This document shows positions 8,894-18,051 of a stretch of DNA of 64,000 nt, piece after piece. This DNA comes from Leminorella richardii (lineage in GTDB: Bacteria > Pseudomonadota > Gammaproteobacteria > Enterobacterales > Enterobacteriaceae). The notes under the pieces were generated by a model. The model had not been told where the DNA came from. It did no database searches and saw nothing but the letters and a program-made list of their open reading frames with translations. Within the stretch, counting starts at the first letter, position 1. The number at the start of each line of letters is the position of its first letter. The DNA is taken from NCBI RefSeq assembly GCF_900478135.1, contig NZ_LS483470.1, positions 1,980,501 through 2,044,500 on the forward strand, written 5' to 3'. Both the position numbers and the translations under genes were made by a program.

Positions 8894-9888
8894 TGCCGCT
8901 TCTCGATATCCGCAACCTAACCATTGAGATTGTGACACCGGAAGGCCCGGTAAAGGCCGTTGACCGCGTCAGTCTAACTCTGACTGAAGGAGAAATTCGC
9001 GGCCTCGTAGGCGAGTCTGGATCGGGGAAAAGCCTTATCGCCAAGGCCATTTGCGGCCTTAGCAAAGACAGCTGGCACATTACCGCCGATCGTTTTCGCC
9101 TTAACGACATTGATCTGTTGAAGCTATCCCCTCGCCAGCGTAGAAAGCTTGTAGGTCACAACGTATCAATGATCTTCCAAGAGCCGCAGTCCTGTCTCGA
9201 TCCAATGGAAAAAGTCGGCAGACAAATCATTCAAGCCATTCCCGGCTGGACCTACCGAGGAAAATGGTGGCAGCGCTTTAACTGGCGAAAACACCGTGCC
9301 ATTGAGCTGCTTCATCGTGTGGGTATCAAAGACCATAAGGACATCATGAACAGCTATCCTTATGAAATTACCGAAGGCGAATGCCAGAAAGTCATGATCG
9401 CCATTGCGCTAGCCAATCAGCCCCGACTCCTGATTGCCGATGAGCCGACCAACGCGATGGAGTCCACTACGCAGGCGCAGATTTTCCGCCTGCTGGCAGC
9501 CATGAACCAAAACAGCAATACCACTATTTTGCTTATCAGCCACGACTTACAGATGATGAGCAAGTGGGCAACTCGCATTAACGTAATGTACTGTGGTCAA
9601 ACGGTAGAAAGCGCCCCCTGTGAAGAGCTGCTGACGGCGCCTCACCACCCCTATACTCAGGCGCTGATCCGCGCCATGCCGGACTTTGAGCGCGCTTTGC
9701 CTCATAAAAGCCGACTGAATACGCTTCCCGGCGTAATCCCGTCGCTGGAGCATCTTCCTATTGGCTGCCGCCTTGGCCCACGCTGCCCCTATGCGCAGAA
9801 AAAGTGCATTGAAACGCCGCGCCTTCGCGACGTCAAAGGTCACAAGTTTGCCTGCCACTTCCCCCTTAACTATGAGGAACCGTCCTGA
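8893..9888 (+). CDS. sapD: SapD, ABC transporter ATPase
   Basis: A 331-residue ATPase of the Dpp/Opp D type. Walker A is GESGSGKS, Walker B LLIADEPT, and an oligopeptide-transporter C-terminal domain carries the cysteine-containing CRLGPRCPYAQKKC stretch. The signature motif is atypical (TEGECQ in place of LSGGQ), which is also true of E. coli SapD and is a SapD trait rather than damage. SapD pairs with SapF. In E. coli SapD also supports Trk potassium uptake. Start and stop overlap neighbours by one base each. Confidence 0.95.
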   Translation: MPLLDIRNLTIEIVTPEGPVKAVDRVSLTLTEGEIRGLVGESGSGKSLIAKAICGLSKDSWHITADRFRLNDIDLLKLSPRQRRKLVGHNVSMIFQEPQSCLDPMEKVGRQIIQAIPGWTYRGKWWQRFNWRKHRAIELLHRVGIKDHKDIMNSYPYEITEGECQKVMIAIALANQPRLLIADEPTNAMESTTQAQIFRLLAAMNQNSNTTILLISHDLQMMSKWATRINVMYCGQTVESAPCEELLTAPHHPYTQALIRAMPDFERALPHKSRLNTLPGVIPSLEHLPIGCRLGPRCPYAQKKCIETPRLRDVKGHKFACHFPLNYEEPS

Positions 9889-10700
9889 TGGATACGCTGC
9901 TTGAAGTTCGCAACCTGTCCAAAACGTTCCGCTACCGAACCGGGCTTTTTCGTCCTCACGAACTGGAGGCGGTAAAACCCATCAGCTTTACGCTGAAAGA
10001 AAGGCAAACACTGGCCATCATTGGTGAAAACGGCTCAGGTAAGTCAACGCTGGCGAAAATGATTTCTGGCATGATAAAGCCCACGTCTGGCGACATCATG
10101 ATTGGCGACCACAAGCTGGAGTTCGGCGATTATCGCTATCGCAGTCAGCACATTCGCATGATTTTTCAGGATCCCAATACCTCATTTAATCCACGTCAGC
10201 GGATTGGGCAGCTGTTGGACATCCCCCTACGTTTGAACACTGAGCTGGAAGCCTCCGAGCGGGAAAGACGTATTAACCTGACGCTGCGTCAGGTTGGTCT
10301 CCTGCCTGAACATGCCTATTACTATCCGCAAATGCTGGCCTCAGGGCAAAAGCAGCGAGTTGCTTTGGCTCGAGCCCTGATCCTTCAGCCTAAAATCATC
10401 GTTGCCGATGAGGCTCTGGCGTCGCTGGATATGTCACTGCGTTCACAGTTAATCAACTTAATGATGGAACTTCAGGAAAAACACGGTATATCCTACATCT
10501 ACGTCAGCCAGCATCTTGGCATGGTGAAACACGTTAGCGATCAGCTAATGGTTATGCAGCACGGTGAAGTGGTTGAACGCGGCAATACAGCGGAGGTTAT
10601 CGCCTCTCCGCTGCACGACATTACTCGAAGAATGATCAACAGCCACTTTACTGAAGCACTGACTGCTGACCACTGGCGTAAAGACGTCACTCATCTTTAA
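9888..10700 (+). CDS. sapF: SapF, ABC transporter ATPase
   Basis: A 270-residue ATPase of the Dpp/Opp F type and the last gene of the sap operon. It has Walker A GENGSGKS, signature LASGQKQR and Walker B KIIVADEALASLD. It forms the second nucleotide-binding subunit with SapD. The ATG overlaps the sapD stop. No strong terminator was seen between sapF and fabI. Confidence 0.95.
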   Translation: MDTLLEVRNLSKTFRYRTGLFRPHELEAVKPISFTLKERQTLAIIGENGSGKSTLAKMISGMIKPTSGDIMIGDHKLEFGDYRYRSQHIRMIFQDPNTSFNPRQRIGQLLDIPLRLNTELEASERERRINLTLRQVGLLPEHAYYYPQMLASGQKQRVALARALILQPKIIVADEALASLDMSLRSQLINLMMELQEKHGISYIYVSQHLGMVKHVSDQLMVMQHGEVVERGNTAEVIASPLHDITRRMINSHFTEALTADHWRKDVTHL

Positions 10701-10886
10701 CCGTTTGTGCGGTCTTTTACCCTCGCTGAACACGCCAAGCAAACGCTGTGGGTAAGCGACTGCACGGCGAGGCGTGACAAAGGCGCGCAATTTTTGCAAC
10801 AGGCGTGATAGAATCGCATCGTTTTATTAACAGAGATCGTATCGGACACACTCCGTCGGTCTATATTGACTACAAGGATCATAGCT

Positions 10887-11675
10887 ATGGGTTTTCTAAC
10901 CGGTAAACGTATTCTGGTAACCGGCGTTGCCAGTAACCGTTCAATCGCCTTTGGTATTGCGCAGGCAATGAAACGTGAAGGCGCTGAGCTGGCTTTGACA
11001 TATCAGAATGACAGGCTGAAATCACGCGTGGAAGAGTTTGCTGCTGAGCTAGGCGCAAGCCTCGTTCTACCCTGCGACGTTGCAGAAGACGACAGCATCA
11101 CTGCCCTGTTTTCTGAATTAGCAAAATCCTGGCCAAAGTTTGACGGTTTTGTTCACTCTATCGGCTATGCACCGGGCGACCAGCTTGACGGTGACTATGT
11201 CAACGCCGTGACTCGTGAAGGTTTTAAAATCGCCCACGACATCAGCTCTTACAGCTTTGTCGCTATGGCAAAAGCCTGCCGTGAAATGCTGAACCCTGGC
11301 GCGGCACTGCTGACGCTGTCCTACCTTGGCGCTGAGCGCGCAATCCCTAACTACAACGTTATGGGGCTAGCCAAAGCCTCTCTGGAAGCCAACGTTCGCT
11401 ATATGGCTAACGCTATGGGCCCAGAAGGCGTTCGCGTCAACGCGATTTCCGCAGGCCCTATCCGCACACTTGCTGCTTCCGGCATCAAGGATTTCAAAAA
11501 GATGCTGTCCCATTGCGAAGCCGTTACGCCAATTCGCCGTACAGTGACCATTGAAGACGTCGGCAACTCAGCCGCCTTCCTGTGCTCTGACCTTTCTGCC
11601 GGTATTAGCGGCGAAGTGGTACACGTTGACGGCGGCTTTAACATTGCCGCGATGAACGAGTTAGAATTGAAATAA
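10887..11675 (+). CDS. fabI: Enoyl-[acyl-carrier-protein] reductase FabI
   Basis: A 262-residue short-chain dehydrogenase-type enoyl-ACP reductase, NADH-dependent, carrying out the last step of each fatty acid elongation cycle. The catalytic Tyr-x6-Lys arrangement is visible in AIPNYNVMGLAKASLEANVR, preceded by the conserved SYLGAERA. The start at 10887 is chosen because GFLTGKRILVTG follows directly, as in E. coli (262 residues), and an AAGGAT ribosome site lies 8 bp upstream; an in-frame ATG 21 bp earlier has no such support. It is the target of triclosan in related bacteria. Confidence 0.96.
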   Translation: MGFLTGKRILVTGVASNRSIAFGIAQAMKREGAELALTYQNDRLKSRVEEFAAELGASLVLPCDVAEDDSITALFSELAKSWPKFDGFVHSIGYAPGDQLDGDYVNAVTREGFKIAHDISSYSFVAMAKACREMLNPGAALLTLSYLGAERAIPNYNVMGLAKASLEANVRYMANAMGPEGVRVNAISAGPIRTLAASGIKDFKKMLSHCEAVTPIRRTVTIEDVGNSAAFLCSDLSAGISGEVVHVDGGFNIAAMNELELK

Positions 11676-11692
11676 TTGACGATCGGTCATCG

Positions 11693-11725
11693 AAAAAGCG
11701 GGCTTGTTTAAGCCCGCTTTTTTTT
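11693..11725. terminator. Bidirectional terminator between fabI and ppnP
   Basis: A perfect stem AGCGGGCTT/AAGCCCGCT is flanked by A5 on the left and T8 on the right. It can end both rightward fabI and leftward ppnP transcription. Confidence 0.9.
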
Positions 11726-11728
11726 GAC

Positions 11729-12013
11729 TTACAGATAGCGGCAAAGATAGGCCGTCGACTCACAAACCTGAACGGTAAACTCACTCTTTCCAGGAACGAG
11801 GAACGAATCACCCACGCCAAACACAACCCATTCAGTCGCCCCCGGCAGCATCACGTTCAATGAACCTGCAATCACTGTCATTTCCTCTGGCTGTGCGGTG
11901 CTGAAGTTATATTCCCCTGCTTCCATCACGCCAACGCTGGAACGACCAAGGCTGCCGTTCTCAAAGCCAATGGATTTTACTTTTCCTGCAAAATACTCGT
12001 TTACGCTCAGCAT
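11729..12013 (-). CDS. ppnP: Pyrimidine/purine nucleoside phosphorylase PpnP
   Basis: A 94-residue small cupin protein of the YaiE/UPF0345 family, now known as PpnP, which phosphorolyses a broad range of nucleosides to base and ribose-1-phosphate. Conserved stretches include YFAGKVKSIGF, GVMEAGEY and the C-terminal YLCRYL. The start at 12013 gives exactly the E. coli length. In-frame upstream starts at 12028 (ATG) and 12034 (TTG) would add 5-7 residues. The gene is monocistronic and convergent with fabI. Confidence 0.93.
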   Translation of the reverse strand: MLSVNEYFAGKVKSIGFENGSLGRSSVGVMEAGEYNFSTAQPEEMTVIAGSLNVMLPGATEWVVFGVGDSFLVPGKSEFTVQVCESTAYLCRYL

Positions 12014-12199
12014 ATTTTTACGGTCCATTCTCAAGGCCTGCGCTTGTTCTTCCGCCGTCTAAACGGGGAAACGTGCAAACCGGGTTAATTATTAATAAAG
12101 CAGCCTTTACGTTCAGCCTCCGCTGAGACGCACTTCACTTGTAGCATATTTTGCACCGTAGCTCACTCATCAATTTATTCAATTAGCTTGCCCCCACGC

Positions 12200-12222
12200 G
12201 GCCTTTTGTGTAAAAAAGGCCA
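12200..12222. repeat. Inverted repeat upstream of rnb
   Basis: GGCCTTTT and AAAAGGCC are separated by a short A-rich loop, 34 bp before the rnb start. It could form a hairpin in the rnb leader. The role is unknown. Confidence 0.4.
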
Positions 12223-12255
12223 TCATTAAATGCCCATTCACTTATCGCGAAAAAT

Positions 12256-14199
12256 ATGTTTCAAAATAACCCGCTGCTTGCCCAGCTTAAACAGCAACTC
12301 CACGCTACTGCGCCTCGTGTAGAAGGCACCGTTAAGGCTACGGAGAAAGGCTTTGGCTTTCTAGAGGTCGACAACCAGAAAAGCTACTTTATTCCCCCTC
12401 CGCAGATGAAAAAAGTCACCCACGGGGACCGTATTGTTGCCACGCTGCACACGCAAAATGGTAAAGAGCAAGCTGAGCCGGAATCGCTGATCGAACCCTT
12501 TCTGAGCCGTTTTGTCGCCCGGGTTCAGAAAAAAGGCGAGCGTCTTTTTGTACAGTCCGATCATCCGATGCTAAAAGAAGCGTTTCCCGCCAAAGTGAAG
12601 AGCAGCATTGAAACGCCGCTTAACGAAGGTGACTGGGTGGTGGCGGAAATGAATGGTCATCCCCTTAACGGCGAACGCGGGTTTAGCGCACTAATTACAG
12701 AATTTATTACCTTTGCAGACGATCACTATGCGCCATGGTGGGTGACACTATCACGACACCAGCTTGAGCGAGATGCACCTCAATGGACACCTGAAGAGAT
12801 TCAGGACAACGGCATCGTTCGGCGCGATATCAGCCAGCTGCACTTTGTTACTATCGACGGTGAGTCTACTCAGGATATGGACGACGCCCTTTTCGTCGAG
12901 CGTTTAGACGGTGATTCACTCAAGCTGTTTATCGCCATTGCCGATCCGACTGCCTACCTTAGCGTTGGCAGCGAATTAGACAAAATTGCCCAAACGCGCG
13001 CGTTTACCCACTACCTGCCCGGGTTTAACATCCCCATGCTGCCAAGGGATCTGTCAGACAATCTCTGTTCTCTTCACCCCAATGAGCGCCGCCCAGCGTT
13101 AGTCTGTCAGGTATCCATTTTAGCCGACGGCAGCCTGGGTGAAGACATTGAGTTCTTTAGCGCCTGGGTAACTTCGAAGGACAAGCTGGATTACGATCGC
13201 GTTTCCGACTGGCTAGAAGAAAAAAGTGGTTGGCAGCCTCAGAGCGAAGCTTCTGCCGAACAGATCAAACTGCTTCATCAGGTCGCTCTCCGACGCATTG
13301 CGTGGCGTACGCAACACGCACTCGTATTTAAAGACCGCCCCGACTATCGCTTTATTCTGGGAGAAAACGGTGCCGTTTTAGACATTATCACTGAGCATCG
13401 CCGCATGGCTAACCGCATTGTTGAAGAGTCCATGATTACGGCAAACATTTGTGCAGCCCAAGTGCTAAAGCAGAAGTTAGGCTACGGCATTTTCAATACC
13501 CACGCAGGTTTTGATCCCGCACAGGTTGAACAGGCTGTAGAGGTTTTAAAAAATAACAATGTTGTCTTTGATAAAGACGAACTGTTAACGCTGGACGGTT
13601 TTTGTCGTCTACGGCGCATTCTTGACGAACGGCCAACCTCCTATCTAGACAGTCGAATCAGGAAGTACCAAACCTACGCAGAAGTGAGCACAGAGCCCGC
13701 ACCTCACTTTGGTCTGGGATTAGATGCCTATGCAACCTGGACATCCCCAATCAGAAAATATGGCGATATCATTAACCATCGTTTGCTGAAGGCGCTTATT
13801 CACGGCCAACCTTCCAGCGCTCCTGATAGCAGCGTTATGCAGCCGCTTGTCGATCGCCGACGCGCTAACCGCCTGTCTGAACGCGATGTCAGCGACTGGC
13901 TATACGCGCGCTTTCTTCAGGATAAAGCGGGAAGCGGTGTTTGCTATCAGGCAGAGATTATCGATATTTCACGCGGCGGAATGCGCGTAAAACTGTTAGA
14001 AAACGGTGCCGTTGCCTTTATTCCTGCCCCCTTTATTCATTCTGTGCGCGATGAGCTGATCTGTAGTCCTGAAAATGGCACCATTCAGCTAAAAGGTGAG
14101 CCGCTTTATCAGCAGGGAGATACCATTAGCGTTACCATTGAAGAGGTTCGCATCGAAACACGCTCAGTCATCGCCCGTCCAGCGCCATCGTTAGCCTAA
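12256..14199 (+). CDS. rnb: Exoribonuclease II (RNase II)
   Basis: A 647-residue processive 3'-5' exoribonuclease. Cold-shock-type RNA-binding domains fill about residues 1-170, the catalytic RNB domain about 185-520 with the acidic cluster in DGESTQDMDDALF, and an S1 domain the C-terminus (near ISRGGMRVKL). The sequence follows E. coli RNase II from the first residues (MFQNNPLLAQLKQQLH), which fixes the start despite a weak ribosome site. It degrades mRNA 3' ends and poly(A) tails. Its place next to fabI matches E. coli. Confidence 0.96.
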   Translation: MFQNNPLLAQLKQQLHATAPRVEGTVKATEKGFGFLEVDNQKSYFIPPPQMKKVTHGDRIVATLHTQNGKEQAEPESLIEPFLSRFVARVQKKGERLFVQSDHPMLKEAFPAKVKSSIETPLNEGDWVVAEMNGHPLNGERGFSALITEFITFADDHYAPWWVTLSRHQLERDAPQWTPEEIQDNGIVRRDISQLHFVTIDGESTQDMDDALFVERLDGDSLKLFIAIADPTAYLSVGSELDKIAQTRAFTHYLPGFNIPMLPRDLSDNLCSLHPNERRPALVCQVSILADGSLGEDIEFFSAWVTSKDKLDYDRVSDWLEEKSGWQPQSEASAEQIKLLHQVALRRIAWRTQHALVFKDRPDYRFILGENGAVLDIITEHRRMANRIVEESMITANICAAQVLKQKLGYGIFNTHAGFDPAQVEQAVEVLKNNNVVFDKDELLTLDGFCRLRRILDERPTSYLDSRIRKYQTYAEVSTEPAPHFGLGLDAYATWTSPIRKYGDIINHRLLKALIHGQPSSAPDSSVMQPLVDRRRANRLSERDVSDWLYARFLQDKAGSGVCYQAEIIDISRGGMRVKLLENGAVAFIPAPFIHSVRDELICSPENGTIQLKGEPLYQQGDTISVTIEEVRIETRSVIARPAPSLA

Positions 14200-14270
14200 C
14201 AGCATCTAGCAACAACATGTCGCCGCTCTTGCCTATTCACTTAGGCTCGAACGGTGATTAACAGACAATA

Positions 14271-14295
14271 AAAAACCCGCGTCAAGCGGGTTTTT
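14271..14295. terminator. Bidirectional terminator between rnb and csp
   Basis: The stem CCCGC-GTCAA-GCGGG is flanked by A5 and T5. It serves rightward rnb and leftward csp. Confidence 0.88.
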
Positions 14296-14315
14296 GGCTG
14301 CTGCAGAATGATCTC

Positions 14316-14525
14316 TTACAGTGCAACAACGTCTGCGGCAGACGGGCCACGTGGGCTGTCTTGGATAGAGAATTCAACGTGCTGGCCTTCTGCCAGAGTT
14401 TTGAATCCTTCAGCTGCGATAGCAGAAAAGTGAACAAACACATCCTTGCTACCATCAGTCGGGGTGATGAATCCAAAACCTTTGCTTTCGTTGAACCACT
14501 TAACGTGACCAGTTTTCTTAGACAT
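14316..14525 (-). CDS. Cold-shock-domain RNA chaperone (CspC/CspE type)
   Basis: A 69-residue single cold-shock domain. The RNA-binding motifs are RNP1 KGFGFI and RNP2 VFVHF, and the family start MSKKTGHVKWF and end SPRGPSAADVVAL are intact. CspA-family proteins bind single-stranded RNA and melt secondary structure. Which paralogue (CspA, C or E) it matches cannot be settled by eye. A leader of up to 400 nt lies upstream, as is common for temperature-regulated csp genes. Confidence 0.93.
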   Translation of the reverse strand: MSKKTGHVKWFNESKGFGFITPTDGSKDVFVHFSAIAAEGFKTLAEGQHVEFSIQDSPRGPSAADVVAL

Positions 14526-14941
14526 TACGGAAATTCCTATTGATATTTAACCTGCCAAAAAAGGCATAAGCGACCAATTTAGACCGACTGTAAGGATAAA
14601 AAACGCTCGGCACTCACTATCGCTATTCGTACTATTTGCTCTAGTGAAACCGAATATGATTACCTAAAGTGGCTCTCATTAATGGGTCAATTTCATTACC
14701 TCACATCTATTAATTTTAGGCAAGGTGTTTTCAACCACACAATTAAAAATTAGATCGAGAGCACAGAAATTATGCAGACTTTTTTCTCGAAACGGTTAAG
14801 CAAAGATTACTTCATTTCATCTCCTCTCATATCGCTTCATTGGTGAGTAAATAGCTTTGTGATAAGAAATAAGCTCACCGTGCGCGCCGGTTTTTCTCGT
14901 GGTAAAATAGCCCCGACTTCCGCAAAGCGATATATGAATTC
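14526..14941. other. Intergenic region: csp leader and ygjP upstream region
   Basis: There is no convincing protein-coding frame in these 416 bp. The part next to csp (minus strand) contains TGCC-TTTTTT-GGCA followed by GGTTAAAT before the ribosome site. A comparable block (ATGCC...TGGCAGGTTAA) sits at the same place upstream of the csp gene at 19382, so it is probably a shared csp leader element. The right part holds the presumed ygjP promoter, not resolved. Confidence 0.5.
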
Positions 14942-15445
14942 ATGAGTGAGTTACAATATTTAAACGGCTATCCCGAAGCGATTCAACAACAGGTTTACGC
15001 ACTGATAAGAAGAGAAAAACTGGGCGCCCACTTGTTAAAACGTTACCCTGAGCCTCATGGTTACACGACAGATAAGTCGTTATATCAGTATGCGACTTTA
15101 ATAAAAAATGAATATATGAGAAATTCGTTGCCTTTGAACAAAGTCTGCTATGACAATAAAATCCACGTAATTAAACATGCATTGGGGATGCACACTTCGA
15201 TATCTCGCGTTCAGGGAAATAAATTAAAGGCAAAATCTGAGATTAGAATATCAAATATTTTTAAGCAGGCTTCTGAGTCCTTATTAAAGATGATCGTAGT
15301 TCATGAATTAGCACACTTAAAAGAAAAGTCACACAACAAAGACTTTTACCAATTATGCTGCCATATGGAACCTGAGTATCATCAGCTAGAATTTGATGCA
15401 AGACTCTATTTAACCTATCTGGACAAGTTCGGCCCCCTTTATTGA
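14942..15445 (+). CDS. ygjP: YgjP family zinc metallopeptidase-like protein
   Basis: A 167-residue protein closely resembling E. coli YgjP (same length, similar along its whole course). It has the zincin motif HELAHLKEKSH (HExxH) followed by a downstream cluster (CCHMEPEYHQLEFD), the DUF45/M48-like fold. E. coli YgjP has been described as a UTP pyrophosphatase; a proteolytic role is not established. It sits between csp and yoaH, unlike its E. coli location, so it has moved. Confidence 0.9.
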   Translation: MSELQYLNGYPEAIQQQVYALIRREKLGAHLLKRYPEPHGYTTDKSLYQYATLIKNEYMRNSLPLNKVCYDNKIHVIKHALGMHTSISRVQGNKLKAKSEIRISNIFKQASESLLKMIVVHELAHLKEKSHNKDFYQLCCHMEPEYHQLEFDARLYLTYLDKFGPLY

Positions 15446-15472
15446 ATTATCAGTAAAGGCGTTAGCCGTTCA

Positions 15473-15649
15473 TCATTCCTCATCCCAGAAAGCGGCGCGC
15501 CCTTTGCCTGAGTGCTTCTCCCTAATTTCCTGAGCAACCCGAGCAATAGCCTCCCCACTTCCAACACCCTCAGACATAAGCTGCTGGATTTTCTCAACTG
15601 CCTTTTGCTGCTCTTCATGGCTTAACGCCGGAAAATCTGCTGAAAACAT
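15473..15649 (-). CDS. yoaH: YoaH, UPF0181 small protein
   Basis: A 58-residue reading frame on the minus strand: FPALSHEEQQKAVEKIQQLM, then SGEAIARVAQEIR, ending HSGKGRAAFWDEE. It matches E. coli YoaH (59 residues, similar start and SxGxAIAxVAxE core). Function is unknown; the protein is predicted helical and acidic. In E. coli yoaH is divergent from pabB. Here the next gene to the right is nudL and pabB is missing, an informative gap. Confidence 0.88.
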   Translation of the reverse strand: MFSADFPALSHEEQQKAVEKIQQLMSEGVGSGEAIARVAQEIREKHSGKGRAAFWDEE

Positions 15650-15805
15650 AACCGCCCTTTTTACTATGACATTCTTGTTACTATTACACTAAAAGCTCAC
15701 CGCGCCGGTTTGCCCAGTAAGTCCGATAAAATCAATACGCACCTGACGTGAAGACGATTATACTCTCCTTTTTGCATTTACGGCGATCCTTCTGGCAATG
15801 AGACC

Positions 15806-16378
15806 ATGAATAACGACATTCTCAACCTTTTTATACAGCGCTTTCAACTGCGTGCTCTTCCTGAGCCACTTTCCGGTCGGCAAACCCGACAGGCGGCGGT
15901 ATTGATCCCGATTGTTCGAAAAGAAAATCCATCTATCTTACTGACGCGCCGCTCAAGCTCGCTTCGCCACCATCCCGGGCAGATCGCTTTCCCCGGTGGA
16001 GCCGCAGATATTAGCGATCTAAGCCTTAGTACAACAGCACTAAGAGAGGCCAATGAAGAGATCGGCCTTAATCCGAAAGACGTCAGCATTCTTGGTCAAC
16101 TCTCCCCTCAGGACAGCATTAGCGGTTATCGCGTTACGCCGATTATTGGCCTTCTTCCCAGTGGGCTACAGTTTAAACAAAATAGTGATGAAGTTGATTC
16201 GCTCTTTGAAGTTCCACTCACTCATATTCTACGTCTGCAGAATTACCGAACGCTCAGCGTCTATCGACGTGGTAAAGAAAGTAATATTTACGCAGTTCCC
16301 TATGAAGAACACTTTATTTGGGGGCTTACTGCCTCGATTCTTCGACAGTTGGCTATTCAGACTGAGTTTCCCGCCTAA
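15806..16378 (+). CDS. nudL: Nudix CoA pyrophosphatase NudL
   Basis: A 190-residue Nudix hydrolase of the NudL (YeaB) family. The Nudix box reads G-x5-E-x7-REANEEIGL near residues 67-90, preceded by the UPF0035 signature LRHHPGQIAFPGG typical of CoA-diphosphatases. It is predicted to cleave coenzyme A to 4'-phosphopantetheine and 3',5'-ADP. It lies upstream of sdaA as in E. coli, with 238 bp between them. Confidence 0.92.
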   Translation: MNNDILNLFIQRFQLRALPEPLSGRQTRQAAVLIPIVRKENPSILLTRRSSSLRHHPGQIAFPGGAADISDLSLSTTALREANEEIGLNPKDVSILGQLSPQDSISGYRVTPIIGLLPSGLQFKQNSDEVDSLFEVPLTHILRLQNYRTLSVYRRGKESNIYAVPYEEHFIWGLTASILRQLAIQTEFPA

Positions 16379-16616
16379 AATAGTCCATTTTCCAGCAGCG
16401 CACGTCATGTAAATGAGAAGAAAACGATTGCTTTAGTAATCGTCTATTTATATAGCCAATTCCACACCAAAAAGACTATAATTAGCGCATATTGTAAAAC
16501 TAAATTTCAGCCATATCTTTATACTTAGGTCAATTACCTAATTTGATGATATGCATCATGCCACTTTTTATTTAACTTTATAGCTGGTTAAAGCTGGCTT
16601 TATTGAGGAATCCCGC

Positions 16617-17984
16617 GTGATTAGCGTTTTCGACATGTTCAAAATTGGTATTGGCCCTTCCAGTTCACATACGGTTGGCCCAATGAAAGCGGGCAAAGAG
16701 TTTGTCGACGACCTCTGTCAGAACGGTATGCTAGGCAACGTAAATCGGATCGTGGTTGACGTTTACGGCTCGCTCTCTTTGACCGGTAAAGGGCACCATA
16801 CCGATATTGCCATCATTCTGGGACTGACGGGAAACCGCCCAGATACAGTAGACATTGACAGTATTCCTCATTTTATTCAGCGAGTGAATGAAACAGAGCG
16901 CCTATCGCTGGCAAACGGCCAGCACGAGGTCGACTTTCCTCGCGAAGGCGGTATGGTTTTTCACAGTGAAAACCTTCCCCGTCATGAAAACGGCATGAAA
17001 ATTACGGCTTTTGCCGGTAGCCGTGCGGTGTATTCCAAAATTTATTACTCCATCGGCGGCGGCTTTATTGTCGATGATGAGCATTTTGGTCAAAAAGATA
17101 AAAGCGAAATCAGCGTCCCTTATCCCTTTACTTCAGCTGAAGCACTGCTGACGCACTGCAAAAACTATGGTCTCTCTATCTCTGGTCTGGTTATGCAAAA
17201 CGAGCTCGCCATACACAGCGTGCAGGAGATTCAGGACTACTTTGCTGCCGTGTGGCAAACAATGCAGGCCTGTATTGAGCGCGGAATGAATACCGAAGGC
17301 GTTTTGCCCGGTCCACTACAGGTACCTCGCCGCGCCGCTCCCCTTCGTAGAATGCTGCTTTCGTCAGACAAGCTCTCCAACGACCCAATGAACATTGTAG
17401 ACTGGGTCAATATGTTCGCTCTGGCCGTCAATGAAGAAAACGCCGCAGGAGGTCGCGTCGTTACAGCGCCAACAAACGGCGCCTGTGGAATAGTTCCAGC
17501 CGTACTGGCCTATTACGACCGTTTCATTCAGCAGGTTACCCCTGAAGCCTACACTCGCTACTTTATGGCGGCCGGCGCCATTGGCACGCTGTATAAAATG
17601 AATGCCTCTATTTCCGGTGCGGAAGTTGGCTGTCAGGGAGAAGTTGGCGTAGCTTGCTCAATGGCAGCTGCGGGTCTCACCGAGCTACTGGGAGGCAGTC
17701 CCCAACAGGTTTGCGATGCAGCAGAGATCGGCATGGAGCATAACCTCGGACTAACGTGCGATCCTGTCGCGGGCCAAGTTCAAGTTCCCTGTATTGAACG
17801 AAACGCTATTGCGTCAGTAAAAGCGATTAACGCTTCTCGCATGGCGCTTCGCCGCACCAGTGAACCAAGGGTATCGCTGGATAAGGTAATAGAGACCATG
17901 TATGAAACCGGCAAGGACATGAACTCGAAATATCGCGAGACGTCGCGCGGGGGTTTGGCGATTAAGGTCGTCTCCTGCGATTAA
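16617..17984 (+). CDS. sdaA: L-serine ammonia-lyase, iron-sulfur type
   Basis: A 455-residue enzyme deaminating L-serine to pyruvate and ammonia. The N-terminal beta domain starts ISVFDMFKIGIGPSSSHTVG, and the C-terminal alpha domain holds the cysteines of the oxygen-labile 4Fe-4S cluster (GACGIVPA, and LTCDPVAGQVQVPC). It starts with GTG, 9 bp after GAGG; E. coli SdaA also begins at the equivalent residue. Length equals the family norm (454-455). Confidence 0.96.
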   Translation: MISVFDMFKIGIGPSSSHTVGPMKAGKEFVDDLCQNGMLGNVNRIVVDVYGSLSLTGKGHHTDIAIILGLTGNRPDTVDIDSIPHFIQRVNETERLSLANGQHEVDFPREGGMVFHSENLPRHENGMKITAFAGSRAVYSKIYYSIGGGFIVDDEHFGQKDKSEISVPYPFTSAEALLTHCKNYGLSISGLVMQNELAIHSVQEIQDYFAAVWQTMQACIERGMNTEGVLPGPLQVPRRAAPLRRMLLSSDKLSNDPMNIVDWVNMFALAVNEENAAGGRVVTAPTNGACGIVPAVLAYYDRFIQQVTPEAYTRYFMAAGAIGTLYKMNASISGAEVGCQGEVGVACSMAAAGLTELLGGSPQQVCDAAEIGMEHNLGLTCDPVAGQVQVPCIERNAIASVKAINASRMALRRTSEPRVSLDKVIETMYETGKDMNSKYRETSRGGLAIKVVSCD

Positions 17985-18012
17985 TCAGGTAATAACTGAA
18001 TCGACCGATACT

Positions 18013-18037
18013 GAAACGGCGCTAAAGCGCCGTTTTT
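18013..18037. terminator. Bidirectional terminator between sdaA and rlmA
   Basis: AAACGGCGC-TAAA-GCGCCGTTT is followed by more T, with A residues on the other side. It ends sdaA and probably leftward rlmA. Confidence 0.88.
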
Positions 18038-18051
18038 CTTTTTAGGTTTTT

